Below, in pieces: positions 48,315 to 60,113 of a stretch of DNA of 64,000 nt. Positions within the stretch are counted from its first letter, which is position 1. The number at the start of each line of letters is the position of its first letter. Position numbers and translations under genes: made by a program. This DNA comes from Nomia melanderi. Taxonomy: Eukaryota; Arthropoda; Insecta; Hymenoptera; Halictidae. Under the pieces are notes generated by a model. The model worked only from the letters and a program-made list of their open reading frames with translations, made no database searches and was not told the DNA's origin. The stretch is from positions 23,243,896 through 23,307,895 of the forward strand of contig NC_135001.1 in assembly GCF_051020985.1 (NCBI RefSeq), given 5' to 3'.

Positions 48315-48880
48315 ATGAGCGTGTTCTGGGTTCAAGGAGAAGCTTTCTTGGGAACTTGGTTTGAGAATGGTTGCGATTAGAAGGGAACCAATCTAACGGA
48401 CAGGTCATGGCTGCGAAGTGAAAGCGTCGCAACAAGGAAGAAGGAGGAAGTGATCTGTCTGCGGATGATGAGTATAGAGGATGAGTGTGTTCTGGGTTCA
48501 AGGAGAAGCATTCTTGGGAACTTGGTTTGAGAATGGTTGCCATCAGAAGGGAACCAATCCGAGGAACAAATCGTAACTGCGAAGTGGAAGCATCACGAGA
48601 AGGAAGAAGAAACAGGAAGCAGTCTGCGGATGATGAGTATAGAGGATGTGTTCTGGGTTCAAGAAGAAGCATTCTTGGGAGCTTGGTTTGGAGATGGTTC
48701 AGAAGATTCGCGGATTTCGAAAAATCGTGTAAATTGGTGGGATTGTAGAGAGAATGGAGAAGTGTAGAAGATGGATGAGCATTGGGTTCAGGAAAGAGTA
48801 GTTTTCATGGGAACTTGGTTTAGAAATGAATGTTGCGAAGAGATTAGTGGATTTTGAGAAAATTATGGAATCATGGGAAT
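48315..48880. repeat. Four-copy degenerate tandem repeat
   Basis: GTGTTCTGGGTTCAAGGAGA starts at 48321 and 48487, near variants at 48648 and about 48777 (spacing 166, 161 and 129). Copies share TTCTTGGGAACTTGGTTTGA and the first three share GATGACGAGTATRGAGGATG-like text. Copies 1-2 are closest, and copy 4 is strongly diverged. Confidence 0.9.
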
Positions 48881-49089
48881 AGAGGGGAGGAGGAAGACAC
48901 GTCCTGTGGATAGAAATTAAAGGAAGAAGAAGAAGATGTATGGAGAAGGACACTGTTCAGAAGAAAGGAGAAAGGAATATTTTTTTATTGGGATTTGATC
49001 TGGAAATCGGTATTACGAAAAGAAAGAAAAAAAGGAAGAGGGCAAGAAAGACTAAAGAACATTGACAGGATCGCTGACTGCACAGAGTA

Positions 49090-49095
49090 AATAAA
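49090..49095 (+). terminator. KCNQ: Candidate polyadenylation signal AATAAA
   Basis: A canonical hexamer lies about 1.12 kb after the stop, in A-rich sequence with no strong downstream GT-rich block. Confidence 0.35.
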
Positions 49096-49497
49096 GAAAT
49101 GGTTCAGCTACTATTTCAAAGAAAACAGAGGTTTAACAAAGATGAAGAACCAAAACGACGAAGCAGCCAACAAACAGAAAATAGTACAGAAAGTTCCAAC
49201 TAAAAATAACTCCTACCACGATAAAGATTACAATAACTAAAATATTAACGAAACAGAAGGGCCCACAAACCAATTAACATCTCTCACGCGAATGACCAAC
49301 GAAAACATCGATACAAAGTCAAAGAACTCCACGAATCCAGCCCTCTAAAAGCACAATACACAGAAATCCGAATATCCCGCAGTTCCCTTTGAACCATCGA
49401 TCGCGCCCCGTCGCGAAACGAGGGCACCAAAGATCCAAGGAGAGCTCGCGAGCGAAGAGTGCGCGTCTGCTGCTCGAAGTGAGCAGCGCCGAGGGAC

Positions 49498-49512
49498 CGA
49501 CAAGATGGCGGA
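49498..49512 (+). promoter_or_regulatory. YY1/Pho-like motif in CpG-rich block
   Basis: CGACAAGATGGCGGA matches the AAGATGGCGGC-type core and repeats the motif at 24195-24210 in the other orientation. An ATG inside it opens a frame of only 25 codons. The CpG-rich block might be a promoter of another transcript, but no exon is recognised. Confidence 0.4.
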
Positions 49513-49996
49513 GGATCGGCGCGAGTCGGCGGGAGCGAAGCTCGCCGGACGAGGAGCCGTCGTCACTTGGATACTTCCGTAATCGTGGGATCGGCGATCC
49601 CGGGGGATCATTGACAAAACGATCACGCTAAACGCACAGGAACGATTGTTCTCTTCGAGTACGGGAACGAGAACGCGTCGAAGCGGCGACTTCAGGGACG
49701 AGAACACGGGTTCTCCGCGCGGTACACCGACGGGGTGCCGACTCCGCGCGCGAACGATCGCGGCGTCGATCGCCAACGGTTCGTGTTTCGCCGCGTTCGC
49801 AACCGCCGAACGGATTTCGCTTCATCGACGACGAAGCGAGAATCTCGATGAACGAACGGCGTCGACTCGCTCGAACGAACGTGTTAGCGTAGCAGGAATC
49901 GAGAGGCAGTTCCACGTAGAGGCGAAGGAACGGATGCAAAACGTATTGGGAACATCTATCGGGCCAACTAGGAATAATAGAGAGGAACAATAAGCA

Positions 49997-50002
49997 AATA
50001 AA
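49997..50002 (+). terminator. KCNQ: Candidate polyadenylation signal AATAAA
   Basis: AATAAA is followed by an A-rich run and AT-rich sequence, about 2.0 kb after the stop. It is a candidate distal 3' end for the channel transcript. Confidence 0.35.
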
Positions 50003-50094
50003 GAAAAAAAACTTCCTAGATCAGATTATCTCTAAATAGGCTTACTATACGTATACAGAGATGATTAATTGCATAAAGGATATATTATATATAA

Positions 50095-50176
50095 TATATA
50101 CACGTACATACATACATACATACATGCATACATACATGAATACATGCATACATACATACAGACACGCATACATATA
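50095..50176. repeat. (ACAT)n microsatellite
   Basis: Imperfect ACATACAT units interrupted by GCAT and GAAT lie just downstream of the TATA-rich sequence at 50080-50100. Confidence 0.9.
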
Positions 50177-50716
50177 TTGTATTTAATTCTATTTATTTCT
50201 AGTCTCTGCTGGTAAATAACGATCAATTATTAAGCCTTAAATTAATCACGGACTTTTAAGATTTAGCGTGTTATTATTAATCGAATGGGCCGAGTGCACC
50301 GGTAACCGTGCACGCCCGTTGTACAAAAAAAAACGAGCAAAACGGAAGGGGTTGGGGGGTAAAAAATGGAAGCGATGTCGAGTTACTTGATTGACTTACT
50401 TTTTAATCGTACTTGATCGATTTTTTCAATTTCTAGCACAAACGCGAAACTTGCCGAGTTACCGAGTAATGCTTTAAATAAGATTTAATCCTCGTGTCCT
50501 CGTATCTCCGGTTTTTTAAGCTCGCAATCGCCCTGAATCACTTGGAACGCTTGTTTCCTTCGCACTTGCCGCGACGGTACCTACCTCCCACGATCGGATC
50601 GGCGAATGCCGGGCAGTTTCGGCGGTCTTTTAACCGTTTGCCTCTTTAACCCGTGTACACTCGGAATTTTATTTTCTACCGGAAGTTGCAGATTACGCGA
50701 TTCTTTCTACCGAAGA

Positions 50717-50956
50717 TTAACCCTTTGCACTCGAGAGCTTCTCCATGGAAATATTCAACATTTTCTGACGAGATGTAGGTCGTATTGTTTGAAACTAATT
50801 TAACGATAGTTCATAGATAAATTAAGCGACAAAGATGTTTTATTTATATATTTCACGTAGCAATGCAAACTTTAATTTGAAATATTAAATATTCAGGTTC
50901 ATAGTTTCGTTGTATCGAATCACGTGGTGAGTCACCTCTCGAGTGCAAAGGGTTAA
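50717..50956. mobile_element. TTAA MITE, family B (complete, inverted)
   Basis: This 240-bp element starts TTAACCCTTTGCACTCGAGA and ends CTCGAGTGCAAAGGGTTAA, 18-19 bp nearly perfect inverted repeats. The subterminal ACGTGGTGAGTCACCT lies beside the right repeat. Confidence 0.9.
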
Positions 50957-52639
50957 TAGTTAGAATTCCAAGAGTTATTAATGGAACGATCCTTTTCTAC
51001 TCGAAATTAATTGATTTCTTTCAAGATAAATACTGTTAATTGAAACTTTCTTTGTAGTAACGAATTTAGTGTTCTTGGTGTTTCTATTGGTTCGTTATGA
51101 TTGATTGGACCAAGAATTGTGAACATACTTTTCGTAATGCGTTCGAGTACTGAAAAGCAGGCATAAAAGATCGTCATATTTTCGGTGAAGTTTTGAAATT
51201 GATTCGCAGGGTAAGCGGTTAAACGGGTAATTTTCGATGATTCGTCCGTGAACGTGGACCGTTTTCCATTTCTCGAGAGGAAACATTAAACGGAACACAT
51301 GTGATTCTGACTTCTTTTCGGATGAACTTTACGAATTCCGACTATCACGCGACGCGTTTTGAAAGTTGTACATGCACATGTGTTACTCACTTGCCCCGAA
51401 CGAATAAATATTTACATATCTCTGCGCTGAAAGGTGAATTTCGTGGGTGTACAGGGCGTTCGAGAAACGATTTCTTTCGGAAATTTAATTTGCAACTAAC
51501 ATCTCGAAGTCACTGTTTTACCTATTTCCCTACAACTCGAGAGTAACAAATATACAGAACAACATACAGAATTATTCATATCTTTCATTCCCCACTATTA
51601 CCATTAAACTCAGCTACAATTCCATAAATTTATAACAAAGAAACTCATAAAATTCATCAAGACAGTGAATCGTACAATTAATTATCAATTTTCCCATTAA
51701 TCTCCGATTTTCGAACATTTTTCCAAGAAGCTTCTCGTCCCCTTTCGCTTCGGACGAGTTCCGGTAATTTTCTCGAACAACCTATGCACGCGAACACATA
51801 AACGTACATCGTTCGAAAACGAAGACAACGGAGGGTCATCGTAACTGCAAGCTTACAAAGAAAGAAATGGGGAGCGACGGCAATGTATATACCTACTGTA
51901 ACAAACAAACAAAACAAAACAAAAAAAAAGAGAAAAAAGGAGAAGAGGAAAGAAAAGGAAAATCAGATTTATTCTGCATATGAATATATTTATATTTTCT
52001 ACGTAGGCTATCCGGTACGGCACGTAAAATACCGTAATTTTAATCGACACCGTAAGATATATGCGTAAACTTCAAGTCAGAATTTCCTCGTGCTAATATT
52101 ATGCGGCTCTGCGTGGGCGTGTGAATGCGTAGCAAATCAAACGTCAGCTTTTCTTTTTCTACTCTACCTTCTTCGTCGACCATTCAAGCGCGAACAGATT
52201 CACCGTGCCCTTATCGTTACACGCGAACCGGTGTCTGCGCTCATAATTATTTCCCACTCGCGTCCGAAGCATCCGAAGGCAGATATTTTCATACACGGTT
52301 CGGAACAAAGGAAACTAAAACGTTCGAATCGTCTCGAACCCGTTGCTGCACTGATTTCTCGACAAATCGTGCACGGTACAAATGAGTCAAACTCGCAGGT
52401 GAATTTACGAATGTTCGAACAAAAGAGAATCATTTATCTTCTTAAATGAGGCAGGAACTTCTTTAAAATTCAAACTTATCGCCGCGGTAAACTGATGGAG
52501 ATGGAAGCAGTTTCTATTTAATTCTAAGTTTGGGAACCATCTCAAATTGTCAAATATATTTTACTACCTTCTACACTTTCGACAAAATTCTAAACGCGTG
52601 AAATCCGCGATTGAACCCCTATCTTAGCCGTGACGCAAC

Positions 52640-52990
52640 TATTTTGCGATTGACTTATTCAAACAGAAAGGGAAAAATGTCTGTTTACTCTAAAGTATAC
52701 TTATACATTGATAAAAGTGAGATTATCGTTTAATTCAAATGCAAAAGTGTCGAGTAATATTCACGTTCGTTAAATTCCGTTCGAAATCTTCGCGAGCCTG
52801 ACGCGTTATTACAAGGCAAAGGGTTAATTGCGATTGACATATTCAAACAAAAAGTAAAACTGTCTGTTTAAATATACTTATACATTGATAACGCGAGATC
52901 ATCGTTTAATTCAAATTGAAAACACATTTGTTAAATTCCGTTCGAACTCTTCGCGAGCCTGACGCGTCATTACAAGGCAAAGGGTTAATT
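52640..52990. repeat. Tandem duplication, unit about 184 bp, ending in a TTAA terminus
   Basis: GCGATTGACWTATTCAAACA occurs at 52646 and 52830. CTTCGCGAGCCTGACGCGT and CAAGGCAAAGGGTTAATTG end both copies (TTAA at 52824 and 52985). Each unit thus carries a MITE-like right end. Confidence 0.88.
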
Positions 52991-53275
52991 GACCAAAGGG
53001 AGACGTCAGAACGAGTGGAATCTCGCGGAGGGAACGCTATAGGCATTTTCTCCGACGGACGCGAAAACGTTTTACGCTCGAATGGTTGAACAGTTAGACA
53101 AGTAAACGGGTGTACGGAGTTTTCGTTAAGAAGCGAAGCACGCGAGCTCTCGGCAGTGTGTGCATTCTGCTCTCGAGCACTCGATCGAGAGCGACGTCGA
53201 TGCACGCGCGAGGAGGACCAGTCTCTTTTAGAATACCGTTGATCGAGTGAACTTATTGCACTGAAAACTAACAAA

Positions 53276-53312
53276 AAAAATATATATATATATGAATATA
53301 AATATATATATG
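53276..53312. repeat. (TA)n microsatellite
   Basis: An A-run is followed by TATATATATATATA with two ATGAATATAAA interruptions. Confidence 0.9.
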
Positions 53313-54910
53313 AAAGCGCAAGAAAATAATTACTCTATCGTCTAAATAAAAACTATTGTGATTAGAGTCTAACGTAACGCAACTCTGTACATATATACTT
53401 CTTAGCGGTAGTAGTGGGAAAATACGGTTTTCTTAAGCGAAGCGACTTTTAAGAGTATTTTTTTAATGGGAATTACACTTTTACATTCCGTCTCCTGGAA
53501 CCCTTTGCGCTCTCTCGACCGAACGAACGAAGGGTTACGTTTCCACTGTGTTTTAACCCTCGATCGCTGAACTGGATTCTTTTTGGGATTTTTTAATGTT
53601 AAGAGTCTGAAGGGAACAATCTTTGTCATGTTTTTTCAAAATTATTGAGAGGGAAAGTATGAGTAAATCATGCTACAGATATTATGAATTGTATAATCTT
53701 ATGATTTCATAATGTCACTAATTACGTGGATAATGGAGACCTTTATTTTGCGCGATGCATAGCAGAGACGATGTGATTTCGTTTCGACGAGAGATCAGTG
53801 ATCCACGGTTAAACGAAGTGGAACTTTTGTTACGTTTTCGTTGTGTTTGATGTTATTTTGGATTGTAGCCGACGAGTTTCGTTTTAGTTGAAATAAAAGT
53901 GGTCTCGACCTACCAACTGTTAAGGATCTTCTGTTCTCGTCTGACCGAACGATCGCTGCGAACGATTTCCATTATTTTCAGTTCCTCGATCGCTTTTGAT
54001 TTATACCCGACCCAGGAATTTACGATTTTATCACGCGCGGCTGGAACAGGTGATTTTTTTTTCCAATCAATTACCTCGAACGCCAGAGCACACGATTAAC
54101 AGTTCTCGTAACGTTGAATATCGTGTGTCCAATTTTTTAATTTTAACGCGGGTGTTGCGTTTCGCCGAGAATTATTTGCGATGCAACACTTTTCCGGTAA
54201 TATTCGGTAATGAACGACGTAAAAATATTCTGGGATTGTTTCTCGCGTTGTTTGTTCGGCGTAAGGTATAATATGATTTCGAATAAATTATAATGAAAGT
54301 TTCGAAACTTTACAGAAAGAATTAATAAGGACTCGTTTCGAAGTAACTTCTAAAATGAAATGAACACTCGACTAATTACTGCAGTGATCTTTTCTCCATT
54401 TTGTATCTGTCAAATGAATATCGCGTTATTTTGGTTTCAGAATTTATTACATCCTTGAATGTGCATTGTTCGGACATTATATTTTACTCAGAGAATATCA
54501 AAGTAATTAATTCAAATTCTTAATACACGAATAAAATACAATTCATTCGGGAAACCTTTCGAAAGGACGGATATAAATTAGTTAAACAATGTACGTTTGA
54601 GCGTAAGGGGTTGAAATTCATCAAAAATTTCTTTGCAACGTTCCTTAATGAGTTCTAAAAGCAACCTTTTGATAATAAACTTATTAAATGAGTCACAGTA
54701 GATAAACCTGTGAGCCGGGAATGACAAATATTCGTTTACTCACCGAAAAATCTTCATCGCAATAATTTCAATCATTTAATTATTCCTATGGTTACATTAA
54801 CAGGTTGAAAATTGAAAGATTCCTCCCAATGTCTTACTTTTAATTCGATTTTCACTTCGGTGAGAACAGATTCGATATCTCGACGCCGGCGGTCGCTTGT
54901 TTCCTAGCGG

Positions 54911-54926
54911 GCAGCCATGTTGTCGG
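54911..54926 (-). promoter_or_regulatory. Diverged YY1-like motif
   Basis: GCAGCCATGTTGTCGG is one to two bases from the motif at 24195-24210 and also lies in a short CpG-rich block. Confidence 0.3.
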
Positions 54927-56471
54927 ACTCCGCCGTCGTCGGGCGGCGAAAAATACTCTGTAAAACGCGCTTCAGCGTGTACAAACGTACGATATAAAAC
55001 AAGCTCTATGGTGCCTCTCACTCGACTAAACTCCACTGTAACGCAATCTGATAAGTATCGACGATAGAAACCTAGCGTAAGGTAGCGTTGTACATAAAGC
55101 GGACAACTATTTACGTAGGGCAACCGTAAACTCGTGTATATGTGGCAATATAGACTCCGACGGTAAAGCACGAACCTTAATTTCGTTAAGCATAGCTGCT
55201 CGACATTATGCAATCGTTTTATCTGCGCGTACGACGTGTTTCCCGTTGATTCGACACGCGAGAGAACTCGAGCAAACGGAAACCTCGATTATCGAACCGA
55301 ACGATCTGCGCGGGGAATGTTATGGGAACTGAAGAGAAATCCGTTACTCTAGATCTTGACAGAGGGATTTATTATTTTATGGGAACTTCTGAATGTTGAT
55401 CGAAAATAGTAGGTCTATCAGGAGGTTCGTCTGACTTCGAGTTAAAAGATAATATAATTTCAATGGAATTATTAATATTATCGTTACTAATGACCTCTTC
55501 CCAGCGTGTGATTCGTGAATTACATTTCCACAGAATATCTCATCATTGGAAACTTCAGATAATATTGCAGAACAGAATCTTCCGGTAGATCTAATATGAT
55601 TCTTCTTCTAGGACAGTTTCCTTTAAAGCAATTTTCAGGTTAAACTCGAGTACCAAGGATAATGGATTTCTTTTTGGTCCTGTCAATATTAGTTCCCCGA
55701 ATTCCCATGCTAAAATTCGGAGAAAAGAGAAAACAGAATTTATTGGAAGCTGCTACGGATCTGCACAGGAAATTGTTCCCGAATTTTCTTCGGCGAACTG
55801 TCTATAGAAAGAGGGGAACAGAGAATTGATTAGAAGCTTCGTATGAATAATGGAGCTCGAATAATTCGATAAAGTTCGTCGGTGTTCTTGTTTCTTTTAT
55901 TTTTTACGTTTTATTCCATTTAGCGGAACGTGACGGAACGTCATTACATCACCCGGGGGGGAAATTGTTTTCGCTGTAGTAGAAATAATACAGCGGCGAA
56001 AGTGATTGGACTAGAAACTGAAAATGAATCCCTCCGGCATGACGCCGACATATTGCGATACTTCGTGCAATTTCGCTCGCTCTGGGCATTTGTGCCGCGC
56101 GATTGTCTTTCGATTCGGGGACCCCTCTCAATTGTTTATTTCGCTCGCGTGGATTGTTATTTGGTAACGATCGCCGCGATACACGGGAGGAAAGTCACTA
56201 GCTAAATCAATTCCTCTTGAATTCGCTATTTCGTTAATTTTGAAGAATTTATTTTTATTTTAGACTTTGCGGCATTAACCATTTTTTAATGCATATTTCT
56301 ATTCTTGGAGAATTATTAACTATCGTGAATGTTTTTTTACCGTCTGCATACTTTTGATGCAGTACTGAAAGGGAACATTGATTTTGAATCAGAATTGGAA
56401 TTTCATTAGGAAGCGTAAACGCTCTTTTCAGAATTTAAATAATTCGAACAATTGGAATTTAATTAGAAACG

Positions 56472-56696
56472 TTAACATTAAAACTACCGTACCAGTCAAA
56501 TTGACTGGTTTCGATTTTTTGGTTTAGCAATCATTGATATCTTCGGAGCATTGAATATTCGAAATGATTTTGAAAATAAATAGCTTCATTTGCGTATTAT
56601 AATGAATGAAGAAATCAAGAATCAAATATCATTGAAATTTCATCAGAAGATAATGAGTATGTATTGAGAAAAATATTCTCGAGTGCGAAGGGTTAA
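56472..56696. mobile_element. Chimeric TTAA MITE: family A with family B right end
   Basis: The left end reads TTAACATTAAAACTACCG and is followed by the perfect palindrome CCAGTCAAATTGACTGG. Family A text continues to about 56620. From ATTTCATCAGAAGATAATGA to CTCGAGTGCGAAGGGTTAA it is family B. The terminal repeats do not match each other. Confidence 0.82.
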
Positions 56697-57436
56697 TTAT
56701 TTAGATGTAGTTTTCGCTTTTCCTATTTGATTACGTCTGATGCGTTTGATTCGCGAATAATTCACCGATTCACCTTCGCGTGAGAAAGCAATCGAAAGAA
56801 TGAAACACAGGTTGACATTTGTTAATTTTACACAACGCAAATTTTGTTATAGTCGCAAAAAGGGAACCTACAGAGGATTACTAGATTGATTTATTTATTG
56901 GTTAATCGGCGATTAGCATAATGGCTGTCACACGTAACCACAGGTGATTGGAACAACAATTATTATTTCGAGCAGGCTTCAAGCTGCTCGAGAGATGTTA
57001 CACATCGACTTCCGAATGAACGGGTAGATTTCAGCTGCGCCGGTTAAAGCGCTGAAGCTGTATAAACGCAAATTGACGCGACTTATCCTCGAATGAACGG
57101 GGCGTTGTATAATTCAGATCGATCCGGATACAATGCCGTAATTAACCCCGCGACTGTGGGTCACCGGGAAACAAGATGTTTCCTCCGCGCGGCAAGGAAC
57201 TGGATGGAAGTCATTACGCTTATTGTTAACGTCAAACGCCTTCAGCCGTTGTTAGCGAACAGTGATAATTACCCTCGAACTCCTAAAGCAGTTGTCAGTT
57301 GACAAAGGGTGAACCTCTGGCCAGCCTCGGGCCGTCACGTGAGAAACTGAGGATGATGGCCTACCGAGTCTCGTAACTTTCTCACAGTTACAATTCGAGT
57401 CGCTCAGAAGCTAATTCGGTTAAGTAGATTCTTCAA

Positions 57437-57652
57437 TACTTTCTGATTTTTCGAAATTTCAATGGAATAAATGGTATTCCTTTTAATTGTTGAAGGATTC
57501 ACTCGGTTCTTCGTTTGTTTGAAGTCAGAAAGCCCTTTTTATAGCTTCGGAATACGTTGTTTAACCCTTAGCACTCTAGATGATTTTGTAATCTATCAAA
57601 ATTTTATAATATTTTCTGATTTTTCGAAATTTCAATGGAATAAATGGTGTTC
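57437..57652. repeat. Direct repeat of about 40 bp, spacing 173 bp, with a family C left end
   Basis: TTTCTGATTTTTCGAAATTT followed by CAATGGAATAAATGGT occurs at 57440 and 57613. Between them, TTAACCCTTAGCACTCTAGA at 57561 is the left end of family C. Confidence 0.8.
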
Positions 57653-58159
57653 TTAATTAACCTCGAATCTTTCGTATCATCAAGTATAGACAAATAATAG
57701 GACACCCTGTATACTGAATTTGATTCACTGTTGCAGATAAAATTTCATTATTTCATTGATTAATGTATTCAATACACCTTTAATGGCGAGTTAACATTCA
57801 GTTTCGCGATACAATTTTCCGATAATTAATTTGAATCGTGCATGAACATCCGGATATTTTTAATTGTCTGAAATTTCAATTAAAACCCCTGTTAACTCTC
57901 ATCGAAGCTTATTTAAACCTTTATCGAAATCAATTAACTGCCTAAAAAGAGTTCAAGATTTTTATAATTATATCTGTAACGATATATTTTCATTTCCAAT
58001 GTGCTCACACCGTACTTTGCAGTTCCAATAAAAAAAAACAAGGAAATAATGATTCCAAATCGAATTCGAAACACTGGACCATGACGGAGGTTTTGCATGT
58101 TACAATCAAAATCGTCGACGCTCTTTTAACAATTTTTACAGCGCGGAGACGGCAAATAG

Positions 58160-58395
58160 ATTATATATAATATATTATAATATATTATTATATATATTAT
58201 TTATATATTATAATATATATAATATATAATATAATATGTATAATATAATAAATATAATATAATAATATAATATATAATATGGTATATTTATTCTTAATAT
58301 AATATATTATATTATATTTATAAAATACTATATTGTATTTATAATATACTATATTATATTTATAATATATTATATTATTATATTATATATCTATT
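58160..58395. repeat. TA/TAA-rich low-complexity tract
   Basis: About 235 bp of nearly pure A/T with ATAATATA-type motifs can form many alternative cruciforms. It probably varies between individuals. Confidence 0.92.
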
Positions 58396-58959
58396 GTCTC
58401 GGAGAGAATGTGACAAGAAACTTTTGTCACAATCGCGAGATTTTGCGCCGCTTATCGCGAAATTATCAGTCGACCAAACACGACGAGAACACAATTGAAC
58501 GATGGACATAAATCGCGAAACGATTACCATAGAAAACTTTCCTATCGTACTATTAATTGACGATTACATTGCCGACCACATGTAGAGACAATCAACGCAC
58601 GCGAATACGGGTGGTGCAACCAACAAATAAACCTAACAATTTTCTTTCGCGGCGAGTACTTGCACACTCAACTTTTCATCAGCGAACATTTTTATTCGCG
58701 AGAACCAACAACGTAACTTTAAAGCTAAAATTCTCATTTGAAAATCCTTGCGAGACCAACCAGTTAATCAATTAATCTACAAGCACTCGAATCTATGTAC
58801 ATACAAGTCGCTTCTTAAACCATGAAACTTGAATATTCGCTGTCGAATCCCTTCGGTGACTGGACTTTGGCAACGTTCATTTGATTCTGAGAAACTAACT
58901 TCGATTCTTTTTAATATCGTATTTGTGTTGTTTCGACCCAATCTTTGGCACAAGATTGA

Positions 58960-59255
58960 CAGTATTTGAAAATGATTTTTCGAATAACATATTATCGTAT
59001 TAACATTATAATGTTGATGTGTAATATTTTTATCGAGGAATCAATATCGAATCAAACAAATCGCGGACTAAAGTCGACGTTCTCTAAATTTCGACGCAGA
59101 CTTTAGCACGAGTCGATTGAAATCGTTTGAAAATGATTTGTTCGAATAACACATTATCATGTTAACATCCCAATGTTAATACGTGTCTATCAGAGGATCG
59201 ATACAATTTATTATATACGAAGCAAATAATAAACAGCCAACGTTCTCCCAACTTT
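58960..59255. repeat. Tandem duplication, unit 161 bp
   Basis: TTTGAAAATGATTTTTCGAA at 58965 matches TTTGAAAATGATTTGTTCGA at 59126, followed by ACATTATCRTRTTAACAT and CCAACGTTCTC / CGACGTTCTC in order. Confidence 0.82.
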
Positions 59256-59906
59256 CTTTCAAAGAATTCTCTCAGTTCCTAAAAGTTCACACTGCAATAT
59301 GCTTGCATTATAAATGAAACGTCTCTTACATAAACTCTATTCTTCTAAACAGTCTATCCTACATGGCCTCGTTTCCTAGACAATATATCCACGGAGATTC
59401 TATTTTCATAGTTCTGCTTTTGCTTCGACGCGTCCTATTGTTTGTTCAATACATTCGTCATACAGTTCGACGATGAAAAATTCGTGACGAGTGTCTGGAG
59501 AGGACAGAAAAGGATGAAACTGCGGATATTAAACAAATTCACCAGACTTAAGTCCCGTTCGCAAGTCACCGGAAACGTGCATAAAGGAACCTAGAATAAG
59601 AACGAATGAACGTTTCGAAATTCTGTGAATCGGTTAAAGCGTAGTACTCGATTTTTATATCGCGAAGCGAAGGGAAACTAATCGAACTAATCGTGATAGT
59701 CTGGATAAATAATTGTTACTCGAACAGTTAATCGTCGTTAAGCGTAAACTACTGGCTAACAACTCAGCACGGAAATTTCCATGATCACCAAAGGCCGTAT
59801 ATCCTTTGTATATAGTTTTTCCTTTTTAACGAGGAGTCTAACTGCAAATTATTCGAAATAACTCTACGAAGTACTTGAGACACGTTAAATACTTCTGTTA
59901 CGTTTG

Positions 59907-60113
59907 TTAACCCTTTGCACTCGAGAGGTGACAAGTCACTTGATTCGATTTGCAAAATTATAAAGTCTTATATATAATATTATGCATGATGCATCAATAT
60001 ATGGAATATATATTTTTTTTATAGTTTTCTCGTTAATTCGTTTCAAAGAACATTGTACCCATCGGAGGATACTGAATATTCCCAGTGAAAAACTTCCGAG
60101 CGCAAAGGGTTGA
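59907..60113. mobile_element. TTAA MITE, family B
   Basis: It starts TTAACCCTTTGCACTCGAGA with palindrome AGGTGACAAGTCACTT and ends CCGAGCGCAAAGGGTTGA. The right TTAA has decayed to TTGA. Confidence 0.85.

Larger units (their letters stand above)
47969..50020 (+). other. KCNQ: Probable 3' UTR and polyadenylation region
   Basis: Sequence after the stop is CpG-rich for about 300 bp, then purine-rich with a tandem repeat (48315-48880), then CpG-rich again (about 49380-49900). Candidate AATAAA signals lie at 49090-49095 and 49997-50002. Open frames on both strands, including 148 codons at 47812-48258 (+) and 139 codons at 48253-48672 (-), are explained by composition and by the repeat. The true transcript end cannot be seen. 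Confidence 0.5.

Noticed and set aside
48253..48672. 139-codon open frame on the minus strand with repeated LLLEPRT and HPLYSSSAD
   Set aside because: The protein repeats simply mirror the DNA tandem repeat at 48315-48880.
49505..49582. ATG in a good context starting MAEDRRESAGAKLAG
   Set aside because: The frame stops after 25 codons with no donor site. The ATG belongs to the YY1-like motif.
53982..54050. Exon-like interval between TTATTTTCAG and GTGATT
   Set aside because: The acceptor is good, but the donor is poor, the reading is short (SSIAFDLYPTQEFTILSRAAG) and no similar protein is known to me.
54797..55213. 138-codon minus-strand open frame
   Set aside because: No recognisable domain. 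The ATG and stop fit chance expectation in a mixed-composition region.
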